From positions 30,431,342-30,495,341 of the forward strand of contig NC_035172.2 in assembly GCF_001659605.2 (NCBI RefSeq): a DNA stretch of 64,000 nucleotides. Direction: 5' to 3'. The notes below the pieces were generated by a model that had not been told where the DNA came from, did no database searches, and saw only the letters and a list, made by a program, of their open reading frames with translations. The stretch is from Manihot esculenta (lineage: Eukaryota > Streptophyta > Magnoliopsida > Malpighiales > Euphorbiaceae). The position numbers were made by a program, and so were the translations under genes. This document shows, piece after piece, positions 32,643-44,047 of the stretch. Every line of letters starts with the position of its first letter. Positions within the stretch are counted from its first letter, which is position 1.

Positions 32643-32863
32643 ACATAACAACGGTTGCCATTAAGAGAATGTACTGGAGAAGGTCACCAAACATCGGAAC
32701 AAATAAGTTCTAAAGGAGCAATAACTTGAAATGAAGACAAAGTAAAAGAAAGTCTATGAGACTTGCTAACCGTAATAACTACTTATTGAAATAAAAAATA
32801 ATATTATTGTGACGCAAAGTAGACAACACAGCATGATCATGAGCATGCCCACGCCATGAATGC
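32643..32863 (-). pseudogene. Copia-3 pre-integrase / integrase fragment
   Basis: The minus strand from 32863 reads GHAHDHAVLSTLRHNNIIF, matching GHAHDGAVLSTLKHNNIVF of Copia-1, then decays with stops through a FGD block. It ends at the Mutator-like element. Confidence 0.75.
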
Positions 32864-35133
32864 TGTAACGACCCGAAAATCGGACCGCTACCGGCGCTAG
32901 GATCCAGATCGGCTTAAGGCCGCCGGGACCCGTAGCAAGCCTGACATGTAACCTGTAAACCTGTTTAATCCCATACATGATCAACAACATACATAAGAAT
33001 TAAAACTTTTCTTTCATACAGTCTATCATACACCAAACTCAACCTGTGCATGCACTGAACATAGTCATAATCATAACCTTGACCCCTCTGTGGGATCTCA
33101 TCAATGCCCCCAATGGGTGGCATAACATGTGTTGAGTTGGTTTATATCTACATCATAAAACATCTAAGATCATGTAATAAAAGGGATAACAACATCCATA
33201 GGGTCAAGCACAACTTCTAATCCTCAATATCATTATACATAACATGACTATTCAAACTTTACATCATTATACAATTTATCATGTCCACTTTCTATCTATT
33301 ACAAACATATGACTTTACTCTTCTTGACTTCTCTGTTTAGCCCGTACCTGCAATCCTGGGGGATTAGGAAAAAGGGGTGAGCTACTAGAGCCCAGTGAGC
33401 AGAATAATAGAAAACAACATTTAAAATCTCATGCCATCATGTAATGCAACACATCACAACAAATCACATCTCGGATGGTATTGTCACCAATAGTCCTCTA
33501 CATTCCAAAGTGCCGGGACGTAGAATGGGTACAACCGGTCTTTCTCTTAACATAACATATCATACATACCAATGTGCCAGGGACGTAGAATGGGTATAAC
33601 CTGGACTTTCTCTTACATAGTGCCAGGGACGTAGAATGGGTACAACCTGGACTTCCAAACCATATCATGCCATAGCATCATCATCATACCATATGAGGAC
33701 TAAAGGATCATTCAATAACCAATCCACATCAACATCATAAATGCAATGCAACATATTCGTGAATTCTAATGCAAACAACCTAATTCATCACATGGCATTC
33801 ATGATGCATGAACATGCTCAACTGTATAATTCATTTGCTTTAAAAACATAAAGGTTTATTCTACTCACCTCTGGCTGAAGCTCTACTGACTCAGAAGCAG
33901 CTGAACTCACTGCTGGGGTCATCGGTTCCTCGGGTCCGAACCTACACAGGTGGACTCAAATGAGGGACCAAACAACTAGAACATAACTCTAAAAACATCC
34001 CCAAAAAACCCCCTAAAACACCTCAAACAATCATGCAAAAACATGCAAAGGAAGGCTGAACAGGGCAGGTTCGGCGGCACCTTTGGCAGCTGAAAGTCCC
34101 TCCAGAGCCGAAACCCAGACAGGTTCGGCGGCACCTTCGGCGGCCGAAAGTCCCAGACAGAGACAAAAGTCTCTTTTCGGGGGCAACTTCGGCAGCCGAA
34201 AGGCCTGCCTCCCAAGCCATGTTCGGCGGCCGAAAGTCCTTCGGCTGCCGAACCTGGTTTCTGCCAAAGGGCAGAAACTTGGCTCCCTTTGCACAAAAAC
34301 TTCTCCTTTCCATACCAACATGCATATAACTCATCCAAACCATGCAAATATACATACATAGGCTCCTAGGGCCTTCAGACTACTTAAAACCCCAACTACA
34401 ACACACAATCACAACACATTGCTCAAAAACACAACATAAACTCAAAAACCTAACTATGAGCTAAACATGCATTCTACCCCATAGATCTTGCATAAAACTT
34501 ACTTTAAACATGAAATGAGCTTAAGATCGGCTCTTACCTCTTGAAGATCGAGGGAGAGACGTCCTAAACTCGGAGATGGGAGAGATTTGAGTTCTTGAAC
34601 CTCAAAGCTCCAAAACTTGCTCAAAACTTGAAAATCTTCAAAACAAGATGAAAACTCGTGAAAATCGTGAAAGATTTGAAGGAAAGAACTCAAGGATGGT
34701 GAGGAATGGCGGAAAGGCTCACCTTGGCCGAAAATGGGGAGAAAGCTCGCCCATTTCGGCTAAGGGGCTCTTTTATAGTGGCTGGCCAGGCCACATTCGG
34801 GAGCCGAACGTGCCTTCGCATTCATGCCATGTTCGGCGACCGAACTTGAGGTTCGGCGGCCGAACCTGGACCTCCCTCACTTATGCCTTCGGGGGCCTAA
34901 GGCACACCCGAAATGCCTGCATGTTCAACGGCCGAACTTGAGGTTCGGCGGCCGAACCTGGGTTTTCCTCCAAGGTTGTTTTCATGCAAAAACTCATTTC
35001 CTTTTTACTTAAAAGCATCAAAAACATTAAAACATTTCATGAAAACATGTTTCTACCCTACTAGAGGCTTCCGACATCCGAGATTCCACCGGACGGTAGG
35101 AATTCCGATACCGGAGTCTAGCCGGGTATTAAA
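32864..35133 (-). repeat. 3' LTR of the chromovirus (left on plus strand)
   Basis: 2270 bp, TGTAACGACCCG to GGGTATTAAA, where the family has TTACA, so the first bases of this LTR in the element sense are TTTAAT in place of TGTAAT. Palindrome pairs lie at 34831-34845/34851-34865 and 34923-34937/34943-34957. Three copies of a CGTAGAATGGGTA(C/T)AACC unit lie around 33515-33650. Confidence 0.93.
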
Positions 35134-35144
35134 TTCTCCCCCCC
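35134..35144 (-). promoter_or_regulatory. Polypurine tract of the chromovirus
   Basis: GGGGGGGAGAA on the minus strand, directly before the 3' LTR. Confidence 0.8.
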
Positions 35145-35241
35145 TTAAGAACATTCGTCCCCGAATGTTCCTCAACTAGCCCATAGCATGGCATACACAT
35201 ATCAAACATGCAAAGCACATAAAACTCACAAGGAACTAACC

Positions 35242-38200
35242 TCAGAAAAGATAAGGGTACTGCTGGAGCATGGACTCCCGTGTCTCCCAGGTGCACTCTT
35301 CCATAATGTGGTGGTTCCATAGGACTTTCACCATCGGGATTTCCTTGTTTCTCAGCTTCCTGATCTGGGTGTCTAGGATCCGCACTGGCTGCTCAACATA
35401 GGTGAGATCCTCTTGGATCTCCACATCAGGCTCACTAAGAACCTTGCCCGGATCTGACACGAACTTCCTCAACATAGAAACATGGAAAACCGGGTGGATT
35501 CTTTCCATTGAAGCAGGTAAATCCAGCTTGTACGACACATTCCCAATCTTTTGCAAGACTTCAAAGGGTCCGATGTATCGTGGGGCTAGTTTACCTTTCT
35601 TCCCAAAGCGAACCACTCCTTTCATTGGAGACACCTTGAGCAATACTAGATCCCCCTCCTGAAACTCTACTTGCCGTCTGCGGATGTCTGCATAACTCTT
35701 CTGTCTGCTTGCAGCAGTCTTGATCCTCTCTCTGATTACGGGTACCACCCTGCTGATAATCTCTACTAGCTCAGGCCCTGCCAAGGCCTTTTCTCCAACT
35801 TCTTCCTAGCAAACAGGTGATCTGCACTTCCTTCCATATAAAGCTTCATATGGAGCCATCCCGATGCTAGCATGATGGCTGTTATTGTAGGCAAACTCCA
35901 CCAAAGGTAGATGCTGCCTCCAAGAACCGCCAAAGTCCAGCACACACATTCTGAGCATATCCTCGATAGTCTGGATGGTCCTTTCGGACTGTCCGTCCGT
36001 CTGGGGGTGGAAGGCAGTACTGAAATCCAACCTAGTACCTATGGCATTCTGCAGACTCCGCCAAAACCTGGAGGTGAACTGGGGCCCTCTATCAGACACT
36101 ATTGAAACAGGAACCCCATGCAGCCTGACAATCTCATCCACATATACCTGCGCCAACTTGTCCACAGAGTAGCCACTCCTGACAGGGATGAAGTGAGCAG
36201 ATTTGGTGAGTCTGTCCACAATCACCCATATGGAGTCCAATCTGTTGGACGTCGCCGGTAACCCCACTACGAAGTCCATAGCTATATTCTCTCATTTCCA
36301 CTCTGGAATAGGTAGCGGGTTAAGCATTCCAGCCGGTTTCTGTTGTTCCAGCTTCACCCTCTGACACACTTCGTAGGCTGACACAAACTGTGCCACTTCT
36401 TTCTTCATCGCTGGCCACCAATAAACTTTCTTCAGATCTTGATACATCTTGGTGGCTCCGGGGTGAACGCTGTATCTTGCATTATGAGCCTCTCTCATAA
36501 TGTCTCCTTTTAGCCCTATGTCATCTGGTACACAAAGTCTGCTCTCATAGCGGAGGATCCCCTTACTGTCAAATCTGAACTCACTGTCCTTGCCTGACTG
36601 AACAGTCCTGGCAATCTTCACTAACTCTGGGTCCTCATGCTGTTTCTGAGCCACCTGCTCCAGAAACACAGGTGTCACTCTCATTTGGGCCACTAAAGCA
36701 CCTGTACCAAACAACTCCAACTGTAGACCTTCATCAATGAGCTTGTAAAACTCCTTCACCACTGGTCTCCTCTCTGCCGTGATGTGGGATAGACTGCCTA
36801 GTGACTTCCGGCTTAGGGCATCTGCCACGACATTCGCCTTATCCGGATGATACTGAATCTTGCAATCATAGTCACTCAGCAGCTCTACCCACCTTCTCTT
36901 TCTCAAGTTCAAATTTCTTTGACTCAGGATGTACTGCAGACTCTTATGATCTGTAAAGATCTCACATTTTACCCCATAGAGGTAGTGCCTCCACATCTTG
37001 AGTGCAAAGATTACTGCTGCCATCTCTAGGTCATGCGTGGGGTAATTCAACTCGTGCTTCTTCAGCTGTCTAGAAGCATAAGCAATTACCCTTTCATTCT
37101 GCATTAGTACACAACCCAGTCCCACACGGGACGCATCACAAAAGACTGTAAAGTCTTCATCACTAGATGGCAGAGCTAACACTGGTGCTGAAGTCAACCT
37201 CTTCTTAAGCTCTTCAAAACTCTCTTCGCACTGGTCGGTCCACACAAACTTCTGATTCTTCCTGGTCAACCTGGTCAGAGGAGCTGCTATTTTCGAGAAG
37301 TCCTGAACGAACCTCCTGTAGTAACCTGCCAAACCCAAGAAACTCCTGATTTCTGTCACTGAAGTGGGTCTAGGCCAGTTAGCTACAGCTTCCACTTTCT
37401 TGGGGTCCACCTCTATCCCATTCTCTGGCACTACATGCCCCAAGAACGAAATGCTCTTCAGCCAGAACTCACACTTAGAGAACTTGGCATACAAGCCATG
37501 TTCCCTCAAGGTCCGCAGAACCAACCTCAGATGATGGGCATGCTCCTCTGCATTCCTGGAATACACTAAGATATCATCTATGAAGACGATAACGAAGTGA
37601 TCCAGGTACTGGCTAAACACTCTGTTCATGAGATCCATGAATGCTGCAGGGGCATTGGTTAACCCGAACGGCATTACAAGGAACTCAAAATGCCCATATC
37701 TGGTCCTAAAAGCTGTCTTTGGCACATCTTCTTCTCTAATCCTCAACTGATGATACCCAGATCTCAGATCTATTTTGGAGAAACAACCCGCTCCTGCTAG
37801 CTGGTCGAATAGATCGTCGATCCTTGGCAATGGGTATTTATTCTTGGTAGTGACTTTGTTCAACTGCCTGTAGTCGATTCAAAGTCTAAGGGATCCATCC
37901 TTCTTTCTCACAAACAAGACTGGTGCACCCCAGGGTGAGGTACTCGGTCGGATGAAGCCCTTGTCTACCAGCTCTTGCAACTGTTCTTTCAACTCTTTCA
38001 ATTCTGCTGGTGCCATCCTATAGGGAGGGATAGAGATCGGTCGGGTTCCAGGCATCAGTTCTATCTCGAACTCTATCTCCCTAGCAGGTGGTAAACCTGG
38101 CAGCTCGTCTGGGAAGACGTCTAGAAACTCTCTAACCACTGGCACCGAGGCGGGCTCTCTAACCTGACTGCTGAGCTCTCTCACATGAGCCAAATACCCC

Positions 38201-40227
38201 TGACATCCCTTTCTAAGCAACCTACGAGCCTGAAGAGCTGATATCAGACCTCTAGGTGTACCCCTCCTGTCTCCCCTGAAAACAACCTCTGACCCATCCT
38301 GACCTCTGAACCTGACTACCTTGTCCCTGCAGTCCAAGGTAGCACCATGGGTAGATAACCAGTCCATCCCTAGAATGACGTCAAAATCTGTCAAGTCTAG
38401 AACCACAAGGTCGACGGACAAGCATCTTCCCTCAACAAACACAGGACTACATTGGCAGACTGACTCTGCCACTGATGGATCACACTTGGGTCCACTGACC
38501 CAGAGAGGACACTCTAACTCAGAGATCATCAACCCCAACCTCTGGACGGCTCTCGGAGCAATAAAAGAATGAGATGCACCAGGGTCCATCAAGGCATACA
38601 CATCTGAACAACCAATGACTAAGTTACCTGCCACCACGGTGTTAGATGCATCTGCCTCCAGTTGAGTCATTGTGAAGATCCGTGCTGGAGCTGATGGACC
38701 TTCACCTCTGAAACCCGCTGAAGAAGAGGCTGCCCCTCTCCCTCTGCCTCTGCCACTGGCCTGAGTCACGGCTGGAGCTGCTGGCTGAGCTACACTACCA
38801 GAAGCTGTCTGCTGAGACTGTGCTCCAAAAGCTGCCCTAGGACACTCCCGAGCCATGTGTCCCTCTTGCCCGCATCTGAAACAGGCCGCTGTCCCAGCCC
38901 GACAAACTCCCCTGTGTGGCCTACTACACTTTGCACAAACTGCATTATCCGTACCAGAGCTCGAGCCACTCCCTAGTCCCAGACTGGACTTGACCTTGTT
39001 CCAAAACTTGTTCTTCTTGGGCTTCCTAGTGGTGTTACTCCACTTTTTGCTACCTGAAGCTGCTGCACTCAGAGAAGAAGAGCCTGGGGTCTTGGAACCA
39101 GAAGGCTGTACCACAAACTGTCTGACTTTTCCCTGAACGATGGCACTGGCCTCCATTTTCCGGGCCATATCCACTATGGCATGGAAGCTCTCCCTATCTG
39201 CTGACTGGATCAATGAGGAATATCTGGAGTGGAGTTTCATGATATACCTCCTTGACCTTTTCTGGTCTGAGTCAAGATTTTGCCCTGCAAATGGCAACAG
39301 CTCCAAGAATCTGTCTGTGAATTCCTCTACCCCCATCTCATCAGTCTGCCTCAACTGCTCAAACTCTATCATCTTCAGCTCCCTTGAACTATCGGGAAAA
39401 GCCCATCCTGCAAACTCGTTTGCAAACTCCTCCCAAGACATGCTGTCTACTCTGGGGTTCACATAATTCTTGAACCACTCCCGTGCCTTCTTGCACTTAA
39501 GTGTGAACCCAGCCATCTGAATGGCCCTACTGTCATCAGCCCCAATCTCATCTGTGATCACCTTAACCCTTTCAAGATACAGAAATGGGTCATCCCCTTT
39601 TTCATACTGAGGAGCACCCAATTTCATGTAGTCGGTCATCTTGACCTTGCTCCCACTGGCTGAGCTAGGTCTAGAAGGTTGAGTAACTGGGGCTGCTGGT
39701 TCTGTAGGTGGTGGAGGTGGTGCAACATTTTCTGAGGTAGGGTTTGCTGGATTTGGATAGTAAGGTGGGGGTGGATACATTGGGTATTGTGAATATAGTG
39801 GGTAGTAGGGTGGGTATGGCATCTGTGTGGGATAAGGGGTGAAGCTAGGGTAATCCGATGTACCTCCCATCGAATACCCGGGATTTTGTGAGAAGTATGG
39901 GTAGTGGGGTGGCTGAACAAATCCCGAGGCCTGAGTGCCTCCTTGGGACTCTCCCATACCTTCTTCTGACATACTAATTCCTAAACTGCCATCCCTTCTC
40001 TGCTCTACATCCATATCATCCCCCATGTCTTCTGACATTCCTCCCTGAACTGTTCCCCTCACTGATCTGCTCCTTCCCAGATCCAGAGACCTTCTAGGGT
40101 CTCTTACTGCTCTTTCTCTGTTAGACCTACTAGACATTGCCCTAGGCAATGTAGGAGGACGGGCGCTCATGCCCTCATCCTCAGGTGGCAATCCAGTCAA
40201 TCGTGCAGATCGACGAGTTCCTCTCAT
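35242..40227 (-). pseudogene. Chromovirus Gag-Pol polyprotein with three in-frame stops
   Basis: A single frame of 1662 codons from the likely start (RMRGTRRSARL, ATG at 40227) to PYLF and the stop at 35242. Gag comes first, with a Pro/Tyr-rich N-terminal region and a CCHC knuckle (CFRCGQEGHMAREC). The protease follows (MDPGASHSFIA), then reverse transcriptase with [20 protein letters not shown] and the catalytic FIDDILVYS. RNase H has [11 protein letters not shown] and FTDHKSLQY. Integrase has a zinc-finger remnant, [15 protein letters not shown] and [13 protein letters not shown] chromodomain-like tail (KVLWNHHIMEECTWE) ends the protein. Stops: TGA at 37879-37881 (a Cys in relatives), TGA at 36292-36294 and TAG at 35806-35808 (both Trp in relatives). 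One zinc-finger Cys of integrase is Tyr (SAYEVCQ). No frameshifts. It cannot make full Pol without readthrough. Confidence 0.93.
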
Positions 40228-40488
40228 CCTGTTTTCTGAAAGGCAGCACATAACAAGCAAACATTAGCATCATATGGTCCATGTGGGCACACATGAACCC
40301 TCATCACATACATCACATATCATTAATGCACATGCATATAATCATGGCATTTCACATCATCATGTAAGACAGGACTCCACATCCTATCCTAGTGGACATG
40401 ATCTTCCTATTGTGCTTGACCTTCTATAACCTCTATGAGCCCGACACTCTAGGTCCGACCATATGAACCTAGGGCTCTGATACCATTC
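40228..40488 (-). promoter_or_regulatory. Chromovirus leader and tRNA-Met primer-binding site
   Basis: TGGTATCAGAGCC on the minus strand at 40485-40473, three bases from the 5' LTR end, matches the initiator tRNA-Met primer site. The remaining 240 bp up to the gag start is an untranslated leader. Confidence 0.88.
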
Positions 40489-42739
40489 TGTAACGACCCG
40501 AAAATCGGACCGCTACCGGCGCTAGGATCCAGATCGGCTTAAGGCCACCGGGACCCGTAGCAAGCCTGACATGTAACCTGTAAACCTGTTTAATCCCATA
40601 CATGATCAACAACATACATAGGAATTAAAACTTTTCTTTCATACAGTCTATCATACACCAAACTCAACCTGTGCATGCACTGAACATAGTCATAATCATA
40701 ACCTTGACCCCTCTGTGGGATCTCATCAATGCCCCCAATGGGTGGCATAACATGTGTTGAGTTGGTTTACATCTACATCATAAAACATCTAAGATCATGT
40801 AATAAAAGGGATAACAACATCCATAGGGTCAAGCACAACTTCTAATCCTCAATATCATTATACATAACATGACTATTCAAACTTTACATCATTATACAAT
40901 TTATCATGTCCACTTTCTATCTATTACAAACATATGACTTTACTCTTCTTGACTTCTCTGTTTAGCCCGTACCTGCAATCCTGGGGGATTAGGGAAAAGG
41001 GGTGAGCTACTAGAGCCCAGTGAGCAGAATAATAGAAAACAACATTTAAAATCTCATGCCATCATGTAATGCAACACATCACAACAAATCACATCTCGGA
41101 TGGTATTGTCACCAATAGTCATCTACATTCCAAAGTGCCGGGACGTAGAATGGGTACAACCGGTCTTTCTCTTAACATAACATATCATACATACCAATGT
41201 GCCAGGGACGTAGAATGGGTACAACCTGGAATTTCTCTTAAATAGTGCCAGGGACGTAGAATGGGTACAACCTGGACTTCCAAACCATATCATGCCGTAG
41301 CATCATCATCATACCATATGAGGACTAAAGGATCATTCAATAACCAATCCACATCAACATCATAAATGCAATGCAACATATTCGTGAATTCTAATGCAAA
41401 CAACCTAATTCATCACATGGCATTCATGATGCATGAACATGCTCAACTGTATAATTCATTTGCTTTAAAAACATAAAGGTTTATTCTACTCACCTCTGGC
41501 TGAAGCTCTACTGACTCAGAAGCAGCTGAACTCACTGCTGGGGTCATCGGTTCCTCGGGTCCGAACCTACACAGGTGGACTCAAATGAGAGACCAAACAA
41601 CTAGAACATAACTCTAAAAACATCCCCCAAAAACCCCCTAAAACACCTCAAACAATCATGCAAAAATATGCAAAGGAAGGCTGAACAGGGCAGGTTCGGC
41701 GGCACCTTTGGCGGCTGAAAGTCCCTCCAAAGCCGAAACCCAGACAGGTTCGGCGGCACCTTCGGCGGCCGAAAGTCCCAGACAGAGACGAAAGTCTCTT
41801 TTCGGGGGGCAACTTCGGCAGCCGAAAGGCCTGCCTCCCAAGCCATGTTCGGCGGCCGAAAGTCCTTCGGCTGCCAAACCTGGTTTCTGCCAAAGGGCAG
41901 AAACTTGGCTCCCTTTGCACAAAAACTTCTCCTTTCCATACCAACATGCATATAACTCATCCAAACCATGCAAATATACATACATAGGCTCCTAGGGGCT
42001 TCAGACTACTTAAAACCCCAACTACAACACACAATCACAACACATTGCTCAAAAACACAACATAAACTCAAAAACCTAACTATGAGCTAAACATGCATTC
42101 TACCCCATAGATCTTGCATAAAACTTACTTTAAACATGAAATGAGCTTAAGATCGGCTCTTACCTCTTGAAGATCGAGGGAGAGACGTCCTAAACTCAGA
42201 GATGGGAGAGATTTGAGTTCTTGAACCTCAAATCTCCAAAACTTGCTCAAAACTTGAAAATCTTCAAAACAAGATGAAAACTCGTGAAAATCGTGAAAGA
42301 TTTGAAGGAAAGAACTCAAGGATGGTGAGGAATGGCGGAAAGGCTCACCTTGGCCGAAAATGGGGAGAAAGCTCGCCCATTTCGGCTAAGGGGCTCTTTT
42401 ATAGTGGCTGGCCAGGCCACATTCGGGAGCCGAACGTGCCTCCGCATTCATGCCATGTTCGGCAGCCGAACTTGAGGTTCGGCGGCCGAACCTGGACCTC
42501 CCTCACTTATGCCTTCGGGGGCCTAAGGCACACCCGAAATGCCTGCATGTTCGGCGGCCGAACCTGGGTTTTCCTCCAAGGTTGTTTTCATGCAAAAACT
42601 CATTTCCTTTTTACTTAAAAGCATCAAAAACATTAAAACATTTCATGAAAACATGTTTCTACCCTACTAGAGGCTTCCGACATCCGAGATTCCACCGGAC
42701 GGTAGGAATTTCGATACCGGAGTCTAGCCGGGTATTACA
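40489..42739 (-). repeat. 5' LTR of the chromovirus (right on plus strand)
   Basis: 2251 bp, TGTAACGACCCG to GGGTATTACA. It is nearly the same as the left LTR, but one of the four upstream palindrome units is missing: at about 42549 only one remains where the other copies have two, which accounts for most of the length difference. The intact pair is at 42457-42471 and 42477-42491. Confidence 0.93.
42396..42403 (-). promoter_or_regulatory. TATA box of the chromovirus 5' LTR
   Basis: TATAAAAG on the minus strand, within GGCCAGCCACTATAAAAG, a block kept in all the related LTRs. It lies just downstream (in the element sense) of the palindrome pairs, so it is the likely core promoter for element transcription. 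Confidence 0.65.
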
Positions 42740-42744
42740 AATGC

Positions 42745-43678
42745 CATGAGCGAAAAGAAACATGATGCACGGAAGCAGAAAATCCATCACCACCAGGCAA
42801 TTTATAGAGACCGCGATCAACCGGACCTCTGTGATGAACTTTCCTCTTGCGGATATCCTTAACAAGAAAATAGTTAGGGAAAAATTCAAGTGAAACCTGA
42901 TTATCACAAGAAAAATTGCGAATAAACAATACACTATAAAGAGAATGCTTAGAAAAAGAATATTATTTACCCGAAAATTGGAACCAAATAAGAATAGAGC
43001 TACCAGTATGAGAGATAGGAATTATTTTACCATTGTTGACTGTGACTTCATTCGGACCATGATACTCCGACTCAAGAGAGAGATTATTGAGAGACCCAAT
43101 AAGGTGGTGTGTAGCACCTGTGTCCACTATCCAAGGCTAGGAAAAATTATCAGAGTGAGAGTTGATATGGTGTGCTTGGGAATTGGTTAGATGTCGATGT
43201 TGACTAGGACACTGTCTGGAGATATGTCTAGTTCCATTGTAATTGTAACAGGTCACAAAGCTAACAAACTGGCTAGTATTAGAAGTATTCAGAGCTGGAG
43301 ACTGATAAGATCTCCCTCCACGCGAATACCGTCCTCCTCGATGACCTACTCTATGAGTGCGAGAGGAGGGAGAGCTGCGCGATTGATCACGAGAGACAAG
43401 CAAAGCAGTAGACGGTAGAGAGACTTTGCTTGTTTCAAGCTTCGTTAGTTGCTTCTCCTCTAACAGAAGCAGTCCGAGTAGATCATCAAAGGACACAGGC
43501 TGTAATCTTACCTCAATCAACCTCACAAATGGTCGATAATTCGAATGTAAACTATCAAGTATCGCCCCAACCAAATCATCTTCAGAAATAGGACTTGAAG
43601 TGATTGTAATTGATTCAAAAGAACCTTTGCTCATGCCATATACACCTCAATAATCTCATCATTATGTTCAAGGTGATG
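42745..43678 (-). pseudogene. Copia-3 gag and protease region fragment
   Basis: The minus strand has a Gag segment (43634-43137) with DDLVGAILDSLHSNYRPFVR and FDDLLGLLLLEE, a Gly/Arg-rich stretch and a damaged zinc knuckle CYNYNGTRHISRQC, in which the second Cys has become Tyr. Further on (42929-42745) it has NQVSLEFFPNYFLVKDI and FRSWH from the pre-integrase region. The same blocks occur in Copia-1. Frame breaks lie between these parts. Confidence 0.85.
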
Positions 43679-43858
43679 CACATTGTAATACCCGGCTAGA
43701 CTCCGGTATCGGAATCCCTACCGCCCGGTGGGACCTCGGATGTCGGAAACATCTAGAAGGGTAAAACTATGATTTTATGAAGTGTTTTCATGTATTTCAT
43801 GTTTTTAAGTAAGAATTAAATGAGTTTTTGCATGAATGTAGCTTGAAGGAAAACCCAG

Positions 43859-43985
43859 GTTCGGCCGCCGAACTTGACTTTCGGCCGCCGAACATGCATG
43901 TGATTAGGAGGCACGTTAGGCCCCCGAAAGCATGAGTGAGGGAAGTGCAGGTTCGGCCGCCGAACCTTATGTTCGGCCGCCGAAC
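43859..43985 (+). promoter_or_regulatory. Two pairs of 15-nt palindromes upstream of the LTR D TATA box
   Basis: Sites at 43859-43873, 43879-43893, 43951-43965 and 43971-43985 read GTTCGGCCGCCGAAC (the second starts with T). Each has 7-nt arms around one central base. Start-to-start spacing is 20 bp within a pair and 92 bp between pairs, and the same numbers hold in LTRs A, B and the left chromovirus LTR. Each site contains GCCGCC, the core of the ERF-bound GCC box. Regulatory function is inference. Confidence 0.55.
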
Positions 43986-44039
43986 ATTGCATGGATACGG
44001 AGGCACATTCGGCCCCCGAACGTGGCCTGGCCAGCCACA

Positions 44040-44047
44040 TATAAAAG
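44040..44047 (+). promoter_or_regulatory. TATA box of solo LTR D
   Basis: TATAAAAG, 55 bases after the last upstream palindrome, in the same context as the other LTR copies. A transcript from here would run rightwards, away from the chromovirus. Confidence 0.6.

Larger units (their letters stand above)
32864..42739 (-). mobile_element. Complete Ty3/Gypsy chromovirus (Tekay/Del-like), TSD AATGC
   Basis: The 9876-bp element has two long LTRs, a tRNA-Met primer site, a single gag-pol frame with three nonsense codons, a polypurine tract and an identical AATGC on both sides (32859-32863 and 42740-42744). The chromodomain-like C-terminus after the integrase places it with chromoviruses; Tekay/Del is the best fit from the integrase tail and the large Gag, from memory. 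It interrupts Copia-3 between FRSWH and GHAH. The LTRs look very similar apart from a 20-bp repeat-unit loss, so insertion is younger than Copia-3. Confidence 0.95.

Noticed and set aside
43859..43985. CRISPR-like array of short repeats with spacers
   Set aside because: The sites are palindromes in an LTR promoter of a plant retrotransposon. Spacers are conserved between copies, and no cas genes exist here.
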